Shown one piece after another: positions 57,311-64,000 of a DNA stretch of 64,000 bases. Both the position numbers and the translations under genes were made by a program. The stretch is from Microvirga terricola (GTDB lineage: Bacteria; Pseudomonadota; Alphaproteobacteria; Rhizobiales; Beijerinckiaceae). Numbering within the stretch: position 1 is the first letter of the stretch; every line of letters starts with the position of its first letter. Location of the stretch: positions 434,001 to 498,000 of the forward strand of contig NZ_JAATJS010000004.1 of the NCBI RefSeq assembly GCF_011777495.1, given 5' to 3'. Under the pieces are notes generated by a model, which saw nothing but the letters and a program-made list of their open reading frames with translations, had not been told where the DNA came from and did no database searches.

Positions 57311-58240
57311 ATGGGGCACCACGGCATTCATCACGTCACGGCCATCGCAGGCCCTGCGCGCCGGAACCTCGACTTCTACACGAAGGTGCTGGGGCTGCGG
57401 CTGGTCAAGAAGACCGTCAATTTCGACGATCCCGGCACCTATCATTTCTATTTCGGCGATGAGGCCGGCCATCCCGGCTCGATCCTCACGTTCTTTCCGT
57501 GGGAGCATGTGGCTCCGGGACGTGTGGGCGTCGGCTGGACGCAGGAAACCGCTTTCCGCGTGCCGGAGGCTTCCATCGGCTACTGGGCGCACCGCCTCTT
57601 GGAAAAGGGCGTCGCCCACGGCGCGCCGGAAAAACGCTTCGGCCAGAGCGTCCTGACCTTCAAGGACCCCGACGGCACGAGCCTCGCGCTCGTCGGCGTA
57701 CCGGAGGCGGGTAACGATCCCGCTTGGACCGACGGCGGCGTGCCGGCGGAATCCGCCATTCGCGGCCTGGAGGGTGTCACCCTTCTCGTCGAGGACGGTG
57801 CCAAGACGGGCGCGATCCTGACCGACGTGTTCGGCTTTCGCGAAACCGCGCAGGACGGCTCGCTCGTCCGTTACCAGGGCGATGCCACCATCGGTGCGAC
57901 GGTCGATATCCGCTCGGCCAAGGGCTTCCTGCCCGGCCGCATGGGCGGCGGATCGGTGCACCACATCGCCTTCCGCGCTGCAGACGACGCCGCGCAGGAG
58001 GCCATGGTGAAGCGGCTTGCCGAGAACCACGGCATCAGGACCACGGAGCAGCGCGACCGCAACTATTTCCGGTCGGTCTATTTCCGTGAGCCCGGCGGCA
58101 TCCTGTTCGAGATCGCGACCGACGCCCCCGGCTTCGCCGTGGACGAGGCCGCCGGCACTCTCGGCCAAAAGCTGAAGCTGCCGCCTTTCCTCGAACCGCG
58201 CCGCAGCGAACTCGAGGCTAAGCTGCCCGAGCTGGCGTAA
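57311..58240 (+). CDS. Ring-cleaving dioxygenase (MhqO-like, VOC superfamily)
   Basis: 309 aa, two tandem VOC/glyoxalase modules, typical of the MhqO/MhqA group of hydroquinone-type dioxygenases. Metal ligands are plausible at the IHHVTAIAG start (H8), in VHHIAFRA, and in the Glu of LFEIATDAPGF. MhqO in Bacillus helps detoxify quinones. The ATG follows AAGGAGAACTCCCC. It lies upstream of an MhqD-like hydrolase with a repeat between the two. Substrate inferred by homology. Confidence 0.87.
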   Translation: MGHHGIHHVTAIAGPARRNLDFYTKVLGLRLVKKTVNFDDPGTYHFYFGDEAGHPGSILTFFPWEHVAPGRVGVGWTQETAFRVPEASIGYWAHRLLEKGVAHGAPEKRFGQSVLTFKDPDGTSLALVGVPEAGNDPAWTDGGVPAESAIRGLEGVTLLVEDGAKTGAILTDVFGFRETAQDGSLVRYQGDATIGATVDIRSAKGFLPGRMGGGSVHHIAFRAADDAAQEAMVKRLAENHGIRTTEQRDRNYFRSVYFREPGGILFEIATDAPGFAVDEAAGTLGQKLKLPPFLEPRRSELEAKLPELA

Positions 58241-58249
58241 CGCAAAACT

Positions 58250-58279
58250 CCACCCTCTCCCCTCCGCGGGAGAGGGTGG
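58250..58279. repeat. Hairpin at the start of a repetitive stretch between the mhq genes
   Basis: CCACCCTCTCCC (58250-58261) and GGGAGAGGGTGG (58268-58279) form a 12-pair stem. More of the same pyrimidine-rich repeat follows to about 58380 (CACCCTCTCTCCCGC, GGGGAGAGGG). A dispersed intergenic element; it might reduce read-through between the two genes. Confidence 0.7.
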
Positions 58280-58391
58280 CGAACAAAGTGAGCCGGGAGA
58301 GGGTCGTCCTCACCCGCGCTCCGCCCCTCTCCCGCCCTGCTCTCGCACGGCACCCTCTCTCCCGCAACGGGGAGAGGGAGAAAGGTGAATC

Positions 58392-59015
58392 ATGACCACC
58401 GAGTTGTCCTTTATCCATCGCTACGTGCCCACCATGGACCCCGGCCGCCCGCCGCTGCTGCTGCTGCACGGCACCGGCGGCAACGAGGATGATCTTCTGC
58501 CCCTGGGCCAGACGATCTCCCCCGGCTCCGCCCTGCTCTCACCGCGCGGCAAGGTGTTGGAAAACGGCATGCCGCGCTTCTTCCGCCGTCTCGCGGAAGG
58601 CGTGTTCGACGAAGCCGACGTGAAGGCGCGCGCGCATGAACTCGCGGACTTCATCGCCGAGGCGCGCAAGGCCTACGGCCTCAACGCGCCCATTGCGGTC
58701 GGCTTCTCCAACGGAGCCAACATCGCCGCCGCCATGCTGCTGCCGCGCCCCGAAGCGCTCGCCGGCGCGGTGCTGTTGCGCGCAATGGTGCCGCTGAAGG
58801 ATGCGCCGCAATCGGATCTGACGGGCAAGCCCGTGCTGATGATCTCAGGCGCGATGGACCCGATCATTCCGGCCGACAACGCGACGCAGCTGGCGGAGAT
58901 GTTGAAGAAAGCCGGAGCCACGGTGGACCACCAAATCCTGCGCGGCGGGCATGGGCTGACGCAGGCGGACGTGCAGTTGGCGGCGGGGTGGCTTGCGACA
59001 GAAGCCGCCGTTTAA
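58392..59015 (+). CDS. MhqD-like alpha/beta hydrolase (carboxylesterase)
   Basis: 207 aa phospholipase/carboxylesterase-type hydrolase. Catalytic triad: nucleophile S106 in GFSNGAN, D156 in GAMDPIIP and H187 in RGGHGL. LLLLHGTGGNEDDL near the start is the oxyanion region. The family partner MhqO lies just upstream, as in Bacillus mhq loci, so the pair likely handles quinone or aromatic breakdown products. Its end overlaps by 4 bp the convergent ABC-F gene. Confidence 0.88.
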   Translation: MTTELSFIHRYVPTMDPGRPPLLLLHGTGGNEDDLLPLGQTISPGSALLSPRGKVLENGMPRFFRRLAEGVFDEADVKARAHELADFIAEARKAYGLNAPIAVGFSNGANIAAAMLLPRPEALAGAVLLRAMVPLKDAPQSDLTGKPVLMISGAMDPIIPADNATQLAEMLKKAGATVDHQILRGGHGLTQADVQLAAGWLATEAAV

Positions 59016-60625
59016 GAACCAACCACCCTTCCCTCTCCCTCGCGGAGATCCAGCTTGCGTGAGACCGCAATGGATCTGAGGAATGTTTCATCGTGGCTGA
59101 CAATCAACAGCGCGCCGTCATAGGCGCGCAATCCCGCCTCGACAGCCTCGATCGAGTCGATGTCCAAATGGTTGGTCGGCTCGTCCAGGATCAGGAGGGA
59201 GGGCGGAGTCGGCCCGCCGAGCACGCAAGCCAGACCAGCCCGCAACAATTGCCCGCCGCTGAGGCTGGAGACGACCTGTAGCGCCGCATCGGCTCGGAAC
59301 ATGAACCGGGCGAGAGCCGCGCGGCAGGCATTCTCATCCGTCTTTGGATTGAGGCGCCGGAAGTTGTCCCGGATCGAAGCCGATGGATCGAGAAGGCTCA
59401 CCTGCTGGTCGAACATTGCAAAGTCGGTCATGACCCGCACGGTCCCGGTCCAAGGCCGCAACTGCCCGGTGACAAGCGCCAGGAACGTCGTCTTGCCGGA
59501 ACCATTCGGCCCAACGACAGCAACACGCTCCGGCCCGGTGATGGCAAGGGAAAGATCCTTGATGATGGGCCGGTCCGGCTCGTAACCGACGCTCACGGCA
59601 TCGATCATCAGGACCGACTTGCTGGCTGGCAGCTGTGTCGGCGGCAGAACGACGGAGAGCGGCTGAAGGACTTCGATGTGCTCGCGAGCGGAGGCGGCAG
59701 CCTCGAGAGCCTGCGCGCGACGCCGTTCTGCGAGACGGGCATTCTCACCGCTCGTGTCCTCGCTTCGGTCCTTGCGCAGACCCGCGAGGATACGTGGCAT
59801 GTCGCCCTTTGCCCGCTTCTTCTGCCCTGCACGGTCCTTGCGTGCTTTCCTCTCGGCGGTCTCCTGCGTCCTTCGGTCCATCTCGGCAACGCGCTTCTCG
59901 GCGTCCGCCAGATCGCGCCGAGCGGCGGCGAGCGCAAGGGCCTTGCGCCCGCGATACTGGCTCCAACCGCCGCCGTAGCGTGTGGCCCCCAGCGAGGTCA
60001 GCTCGACGATGGCATCCATCGCCTCAAGCAGCTCCCGGTCATGGCTGACGATGATCGCCCCGCCCCGCCAGTTGGCGAGAAGATCGATCACTGCCGCGCG
60101 TCCCTCGCGGTCGAGGTTGTTCGTTGGTTCATCCAGCAGCAGGAAATCAGGCTCCGCGAAGATGAGCGCGGCAAGGCGAGCCCGCGTGCTTTGTCCGCCC
60201 GACATTGTCGCCAAAAGCGTTTCGGGACCCACATCCAGCCCGACCCGACCGAGAGCGGAAGCAACGCGTGCCTCCAGGGTCCAGTCAGCATCCGCAAGTT
60301 CTTCGACAGTGGCTTCGCCGCTCTCGGCGCGGCGAAGGAGCGCTAGCGCTTCAGCAATGCCAAACAGGTCTGCAATGGTTTCGCCTGGGTCGACTTGAAC
60401 GGTTTGGCGGAGGATACCCAGGGCGCCATTGACGGCGACCGCGCCGGAGTGAGGACGCATCTCGCCTGAGATCAGCTTGAGGAGAGTCGTCTTGCCGATG
60501 CCGTTGCGGCCGACAAGTCCCGCCCGTTCCGGGCCGAAAGTCAGCTCGAGATCAGAAAGGAGAGCACGACCGTCAGGCGTGGACCATGAGAGTCTGGAGA
60601 GGGTGATTGAGGCAGGCATGGACAT
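59012..60625 (-). CDS. ABC-F family ATPase
   Basis: 537 aa soluble protein with two ABC ATPase domains and no membrane part, acting on ribosomes. Domain 1: GRNGIGKTT, MSGGQSTRAR, LLLDEPTNNLD. Domain 2: GPNGSGKTT, LSGGQLLRAG, LILDEPTNHLD. Between them lies a long charged linker (about 210-310, many Arg/Lys/Glu), as in ABC-F proteins. The ATG at 60625 (MSMPASI) follows GGGAAAATCC; a second ATG lies two codons on. Could be a translation factor or an antibiotic-protection protein; no drug can be named. Confidence 0.9.
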   Translation of the reverse strand: MSMPASITLSRLSWSTPDGRALLSDLELTFGPERAGLVGRNGIGKTTLLKLISGEMRPHSGAVAVNGALGILRQTVQVDPGETIADLFGIAEALALLRRAESGEATVEELADADWTLEARVASALGRVGLDVGPETLLATMSGGQSTRARLAALIFAEPDFLLLDEPTNNLDREGRAAVIDLLANWRGGAIIVSHDRELLEAMDAIVELTSLGATRYGGGWSQYRGRKALALAAARRDLADAEKRVAEMDRRTQETAERKARKDRAGQKKRAKGDMPRILAGLRKDRSEDTSGENARLAERRRAQALEAAASAREHIEVLQPLSVVLPPTQLPASKSVLMIDAVSVGYEPDRPIIKDLSLAITGPERVAVVGPNGSGKTTFLALVTGQLRPWTGTVRVMTDFAMFDQQVSLLDPSASIRDNFRRLNPKTDENACRAALARFMFRADAALQVVSSLSGGQLLRAGLACVLGGPTPPSLLILDEPTNHLDIDSIEAVEAGLRAYDGALLIVSHDETFLRSIAVSRKLDLREGEGRVVGS

Positions 60626-60779
60626 GGATTTTCCCGGTGGCAAAGCAGACTGGCAGTGCTGTCGGGTTGAGATCCATCGGTGCCCATATCCTTTCAATAT
60701 GACGCTGGAGAGTTGAGCGTCGCGTGCCTTATGTACAGCGGCAGCCTGCTAGTCGCAAGCTCCGGTCTGGCGGTCTTTG

Positions 60780-61862
60780 CTACCGAATGCCGAGGAGAAC
60801 ACCTGTCTCGAAAAAGCGCTCGATGGCTTCCTCGGCAGGCTTGATGTCGATGCCGCGCTCTTTCAGCCAATCATCGTTGAGATGCGTGCTGCGGTAGCGG
60901 TCGCCTGAATCGCACAGAAGTGTCACGACGGAGCCCTTCTCTCCCCGCTGCACCATCTCGCCAATCACTTGCGCCACAGCCCAGAGGTTGGTGCCGGTCG
61001 AGCCGCCGCAGGAGCGGCCAATGCGGCGGGAGAGAACGCGTGCCGCCGCGATGCTCGCCGCATCCGGCACCGCGTAGGCGCGGTCGATGAGGTCGGGCAC
61101 GAAGGACGGCTCGCAGCGCGGGCGGCCGATGCCCTCGATCACCGAGGGAGGCTCGCTGGTGCTGCACACGCTGCGGTCCGCGAGATGCCGATGAAAGACG
61201 GAGGCCTCCGGATCAGCGAGGCACAGCTTCGTCGGCAAACGGCGATAGCGGATATAGCGCCCGAGCGTCGCCGACGTGCCGCCGGTGCCCGCCCCCACCA
61301 CGATCCAGTTCGGCACCGGATAGTCCTCGTGGGTCATCTGGCTGAAGATGGACTCGGCAATGTTGTTGTTACCGCGCCAGTCTGTCGCCCGCTCGGCATA
61401 AGTGAACTGGTCCATGTAGTGGCCGCCGAGTTCTTCCGCGAGCCGCGCGCTTTCCGCGTACATTTCGGCGGGGTTGTCGACGAAGTGACTTTCGCCGCCA
61501 TAGAACGCGATCTGCGCAATCTTCTCAGTCGATGTGGAGCGCGGCATCACGGCGATGAAGCGCAGGCCCAGCATCCGCGCGAAGTAAGCCTCCGACACGG
61601 CGGTCGATCCGCTCGACGCTTCGATGATCGTCGTGCCCGGCCCGATCCAGCCATTGCACAAGCCATAGAGGAACAGCGAGCGCGCCAAGCGATGCTTGAG
61701 GCTGCCGGACGGATGAGTCGATTCATCCTTGAGATAAAGCGATACGCCCGGAACCGTCGGCAGCGGCACGCGCAGGAGATGCGTATCCGACGAGCGATTG
61801 AAATCCGCCTCGATGATCTGAATAGCGGTGGAGACCCAGGAACGGTTGCAGGGGGTGTTCAT
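60780..61862 (-). CDS. Cds1-like L-cysteine desulfhydrase (PLP, cysteine synthase fold)
   Basis: 360 aa PLP enzyme of the fold-type II cysteine synthase/CBS group. PLP lysine is K56 in [11 protein letters not shown], and the phosphate loop lies in [17 protein letters not shown]. The opening ([28 protein letters not shown]) and the [28 protein letters not shown] block match the mycobacterial Cds1 subgroup, which releases sulfide, pyruvate and ammonia from cysteine. Many databases label it only cysteine synthase family. Start ATG at 61862. Stand-alone gene. Confidence 0.82.
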   Translation of the reverse strand: MNTPCNRSWVSTAIQIIEADFNRSSDTHLLRVPLPTVPGVSLYLKDESTHPSGSLKHRLARSLFLYGLCNGWIGPGTTIIEASSGSTAVSEAYFARMLGLRFIAVMPRSTSTEKIAQIAFYGGESHFVDNPAEMYAESARLAEELGGHYMDQFTYAERATDWRGNNNIAESIFSQMTHEDYPVPNWIVVGAGTGGTSATLGRYIRYRRLPTKLCLADPEASVFHRHLADRSVCSTSEPPSVIEGIGRPRCEPSFVPDLIDRAYAVPDAASIAAARVLSRRIGRSCGGSTGTNLWAVAQVIGEMVQRGEKGSVVTLLCDSGDRYRSTHLNDDWLKERGIDIKPAEEAIERFFETGVLLGIR

Positions 61863-61951
61863 TGTGGATATATCCAAGAGGATGCTAGGGCGCTCAAAAT
61901 GTACGAATGGTCTACGCGTACTAGGACGATGCTTTAGGGAATTAGCGAGGG

Positions 61952-62713
61952 CTAGAGATTTAAGCTCTCGACATCCTGAGTGCCTTCTAAAAGAAGACTC
62001 CAGTTCTCAAAAAGTCTGCGCCACGCCTTATACCTGAGGTCAACTTGCAATTCACGTTCCTCAATCGACGCGCGCCCCTCGATTGAGATTGACACAAAAA
62101 TACGGCCACCGTCCTTTAGAAGCTCTGTGGCCCAAACATTGATACGCCGGCTTGTCTGCTGACTGGGTCCCGGATTTCGGTAATTTCCGAAGCGCCTTCT
62201 AAGATTCTCGGTTTCTCCTATATAGACGCTAACTGCACCGCTTGGGTGCAGAGCCTTAAAGCGATAAAGACCTGGCACATTTAGAATCGGCGGAAATTTA
62301 AGCTTTGCGCCCTCATCGACTTCAATAGCCCCTAGTGGCTGCCATTTGAGATCGAGCTTGCCATTAAGCTGTTGCTCGATGAGTTGCTCTGCATCTTGAC
62401 CGTGCTGCGAGACATTAGCTCGAGCTGCCAAAGTCGGATCGCTACCTGTCTTTGGCAGACATTCTAGACAACTTCTGTTGTCTGTTTGCCCCTTCTCTAG
62501 CGCGATCTTCTGGGCCTCTTCGATCGTTGCGAATGGCCCCAACCAAGCTCCACTCCCCGAGCCACCTCCGCCATGGAGCCCTCGTCCTCCATTGCAGTAG
62601 GAACAGTCAGCACGATGTAATCGCGTCTTCCGGTGAATGACGTTTTCATAAACGTAGTACACAATGACCCAGTTCGGTGACTCTACAACGGAATGTTGTC
62701 GTGCTTCTTCCAC
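61952..62713 (-). CDS. GIY-YIG nuclease-like protein with N-terminal CxxC module
   Basis: 253 aa. The N-terminal part has H-x4-C-x2-C (HRADCSYC) and later CLEC, a likely zinc site. The C-terminal part is GIY-YIG-like: GLYRF (the GIY block), [16 protein letters not shown] (the YIG block with its Arg) and a Glu-rich EERELQV stretch near the end. The gene is AT-richer than its neighbours: 57 of 120 bases are G or C in 61981-62100. The start is uncertain: the GTG at 62713 overlaps the pccB end by 31 bp, and a GTG at 62662 is possible. Function unknown; nuclease-type activity is an inference. Confidence 0.62.
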   Translation of the reverse strand: MEEARQHSVVESPNWVIVYYVYENVIHRKTRLHRADCSYCNGGRGLHGGGGSGSGAWLGPFATIEEAQKIALEKGQTDNRSCLECLPKTGSDPTLAARANVSQHGQDAEQLIEQQLNGKLDLKWQPLGAIEVDEGAKLKFPPILNVPGLYRFKALHPSGAVSVYIGETENLRRRFGNYRNPGPSQQTSRRINVWATELLKDGGRIFVSISIEGRASIEERELQVDLRYKAWRRLFENWSLLLEGTQDVESLNL

Positions 62714-64000
62714 GGCCGCTCGACTTCCTTGGCGCGGAGCATCGCCAGCGCCCGCGCAATCCGTCGCCTTGTCGAATGCGGCATGATCACCTCGTCGATG
62801 TAGCCGCGCTCGGCGGCGACGAAGGGCGACATGAAGCGGTCCTCGTATTCCTTGGTGCGCGCGGCGATCTTCTCCGCATCGCCAATGTCCTGCCGGAAGA
62901 TGATTTCGACCGCGCCTTTTGCACCCATCACCGCGATCTGCGCGGTGGGCCAGGCGTAGTTCACGTCGCCGCCGACGTGCTTGGAGGCCATGACGTCATA
63001 AGCACCGCCGAAGGCTTTTCGCGTGATCACCGTCACCAGCGGCACGGTGGCTTCCGAGTAAGCGAAGAGCAGCTTCGCGCCGTGTTTGATGAGGCCGCCA
63101 TATTCCTGCGCCGTGCCCGGCAAAAAGCCCGGCACGTCCTCGAAGGTGACGATGGGAATGTTGAAGGCATCGCAGAAGCGCACGAAACGCGCCGCCTTGC
63201 GCGAGGCGTCGGAATCCAAAACGCCTGCGAGCACCATCGGCTGGTTGGCGACGATGCCGACCGTGCGGCCTTCAATGCGCCCGAAGCCGGTGATGATGTT
63301 TTTCGCAAACGAGTCCTGAATCTCGAAGAAGTCGCCCTCGTCGATAACCTTCAGGATCAGCTCCTTCATGTCGTAGGGCTTGTTCGGGTTGTCGGGGATG
63401 AGCGTGTCGAGGCTCTCATCCACGCGGCTCGGATCGTCGAAGCTCGGGATTTCCGGCACGCCGTCAAGGTTGTTGGCGGGGAGAAAATCGAGAAGCCGGC
63501 GCACCTGCAACAGAGCCTCGACATCGTTGTCATAAGCGCCATCGGCCACGGAGGACTTGGTGGTGTGCACCTTCGCGCCGCCGAGTTCTTCAGACGTCAC
63601 TGTCTCGTTGGTGACGGTCTTCACCACGTCCGGGCCGGTGACGAACATGTAGGAGCGGTCGCGGACCATGAAGATGAAATCGGTCATGGCGGGCGAATAG
63701 ACGTCGCCGCCCGCGCAAGGCCCCATGATCACCGAAATCTGCGGAATGACGCCGGAGGCGATGACGTTGCGCTTGAACACCTCGCCATAGCCGCCGAGCG
63801 CGGCCACGCCTTCCTGAATGCGCGCGCCGCCCGCATCGAACAGGCCGACGATGGGCGCGCGCATTTTGAGCGCCATGTCCTGGATTTTGATGATCTTCTG
63901 CGCATGCGTTTCCGAGAGCGAGCCACCGAAGACGGTAAAGTCCTTGGCGAAGACGAAAACCGTGCGGCCGTTCACCGTGCCCCAGCCGGTGACCACGCCG
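62683..64000 (-). CDS. pccB: Propionyl-CoA carboxylase beta subunit (5' end cut by window)
   Basis: Carboxyltransferase partner of PccA; moves CO2 from biotin to propionyl-CoA. About 439 residues are visible, and the N-terminus lies beyond the right edge: the frame is open to the window end and the family has about 70 more residues before [24 protein letters not shown]. Acyl-CoA and biotin sites are seen in [33 protein letters not shown] and [17 protein letters not shown]. Ends KKHDNIPL, the typical PccB tail. Downstream, its end is overlapped by the start of the GIY-YIG gene. Confidence 0.95.
   Translation of the reverse strand, partial: GVVTGWGTVNGRTVFVFAKDFTVFGGSLSETHAQKIIKIQDMALKMRAPIVGLFDAGGARIQEGVAALGGYGEVFKRNVIASGVIPQISVIMGPCAGGDVYSPAMTDFIFMVRDRSYMFVTGPDVVKTVTNETVTSEELGGAKVHTTKSSVADGAYDNDVEALLQVRRLLDFLPANNLDGVPEIPSFDDPSRVDESLDTLIPDNPNKPYDMKELILKVIDEGDFFEIQDSFAKNIITGFGRIEGRTVGIVANQPMVLAGVLDSDASRKAARFVRFCDAFNIPIVTFEDVPGFLPGTAQEYGGLIKHGAKLLFAYSEATVPLVTVITRKAFGGAYDVMASKHVGGDVNYAWPTAQIAVMGAKGAVEIIFRQDIGDAEKIAARTKEYEDRFMSPFVAAERGYIDEVIMPHSTRRRIARALAMLRAKEVERPWKKHDNIPL

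Overview
The window is about 64 kb of a high-GC alphaproteobacterial chromosome, most likely from the order Hyphomicrobiales (Rhizobiales). Pointers are an aapJQMP general amino-acid importer beside metC, a Porin_2-type porin, an ExoR-like Sel1 protein, MctP with its DUF3311 partner, a gyrA-coaD-cyclophilins-queA-tgt block, and dispersed palindromes of the ATGGCCGGG/CCCGGCCAT and GCATGATC kinds common in this order. The genus cannot be fixed from the sequence alone. There is no CRISPR array, rRNA operon, prophage or intact insertion sequence; most of the window is core chromosome with a few AT-richer islands.

Layout. 1-4276 (minus): aapJ-aapQ-aapM-aapP, with aapP running off the left edge. 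metC diverges at 4506. 5739-8585 (minus): an envelope sugar cassette of a GT-C transferase of ArnT type, a polyprenyl-phosphate GT2 enzyme and a LAB_N membrane protein. 8775-10312 (minus): a type III polyketide synthase with an ICMT-family methyltransferase. A tRNA-Lys follows. 10912-15173 (plus): DUF3311-mctP monocarboxylate uptake and a single-chain pyruvate dehydrogenase E1. 15238-24285 (minus): gyrA, coaD, two cyclophilins flanking a small secreted protein, queA and tgt, interrupted by an AT-rich diguanylate cyclase on the opposite strand between queA and tgt. 24808-26628: porin and a small secreted protein. 26922-32670 (plus): aspartate 4-decarboxylase, two tandem AspT-type antiporters and an HdeD-like protein. 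32683-40253: redox enzymes (LLM flavoprotein, aldo/keto reductase, old yellow enzyme), aquaporin, ceramidase-like membrane hydrolase, xthA and an ExoR-like regulator that overlaps ilvD (40240-41970). 42324-51547: mccB, lipB, tRNA-Leu, mgtE, GH25 lysozyme, ivd, a RraA-like protein and a YdcF-like protein. 51604-64000: small conserved genes, pccA with gamma-glutamylcyclotransferase and acylphosphatase, an mhqO/mhqD quinone-detoxification pair, an ABC-F ATPase, a Cds1-like cysteine desulfhydrase, an AT-richer GIY-YIG protein, and pccB running off the right edge.

How the parts work together. Isovaleryl-CoA dehydrogenase and methylcrotonyl-CoA carboxylase beta belong to leucine breakdown, and PccA/PccB to propionyl-CoA use. 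MctP plus the E1 enzyme suggests import and oxidation of pyruvate or lactate. AspD, AspT and HdeD make a coherent proton-consuming acid-stress or proton-motive operon. The queA/tgt pair makes queuosine; this Tgt has lost three of the four usual zinc ligands. The most notable items are the duplicated-antiporter Asp/Ala operon, the zinc-site-degraded Tgt, the type III PKS/ICMT pair, the GIY-YIG/CxxC protein and the diguanylate cyclase inserted between queA and tgt.
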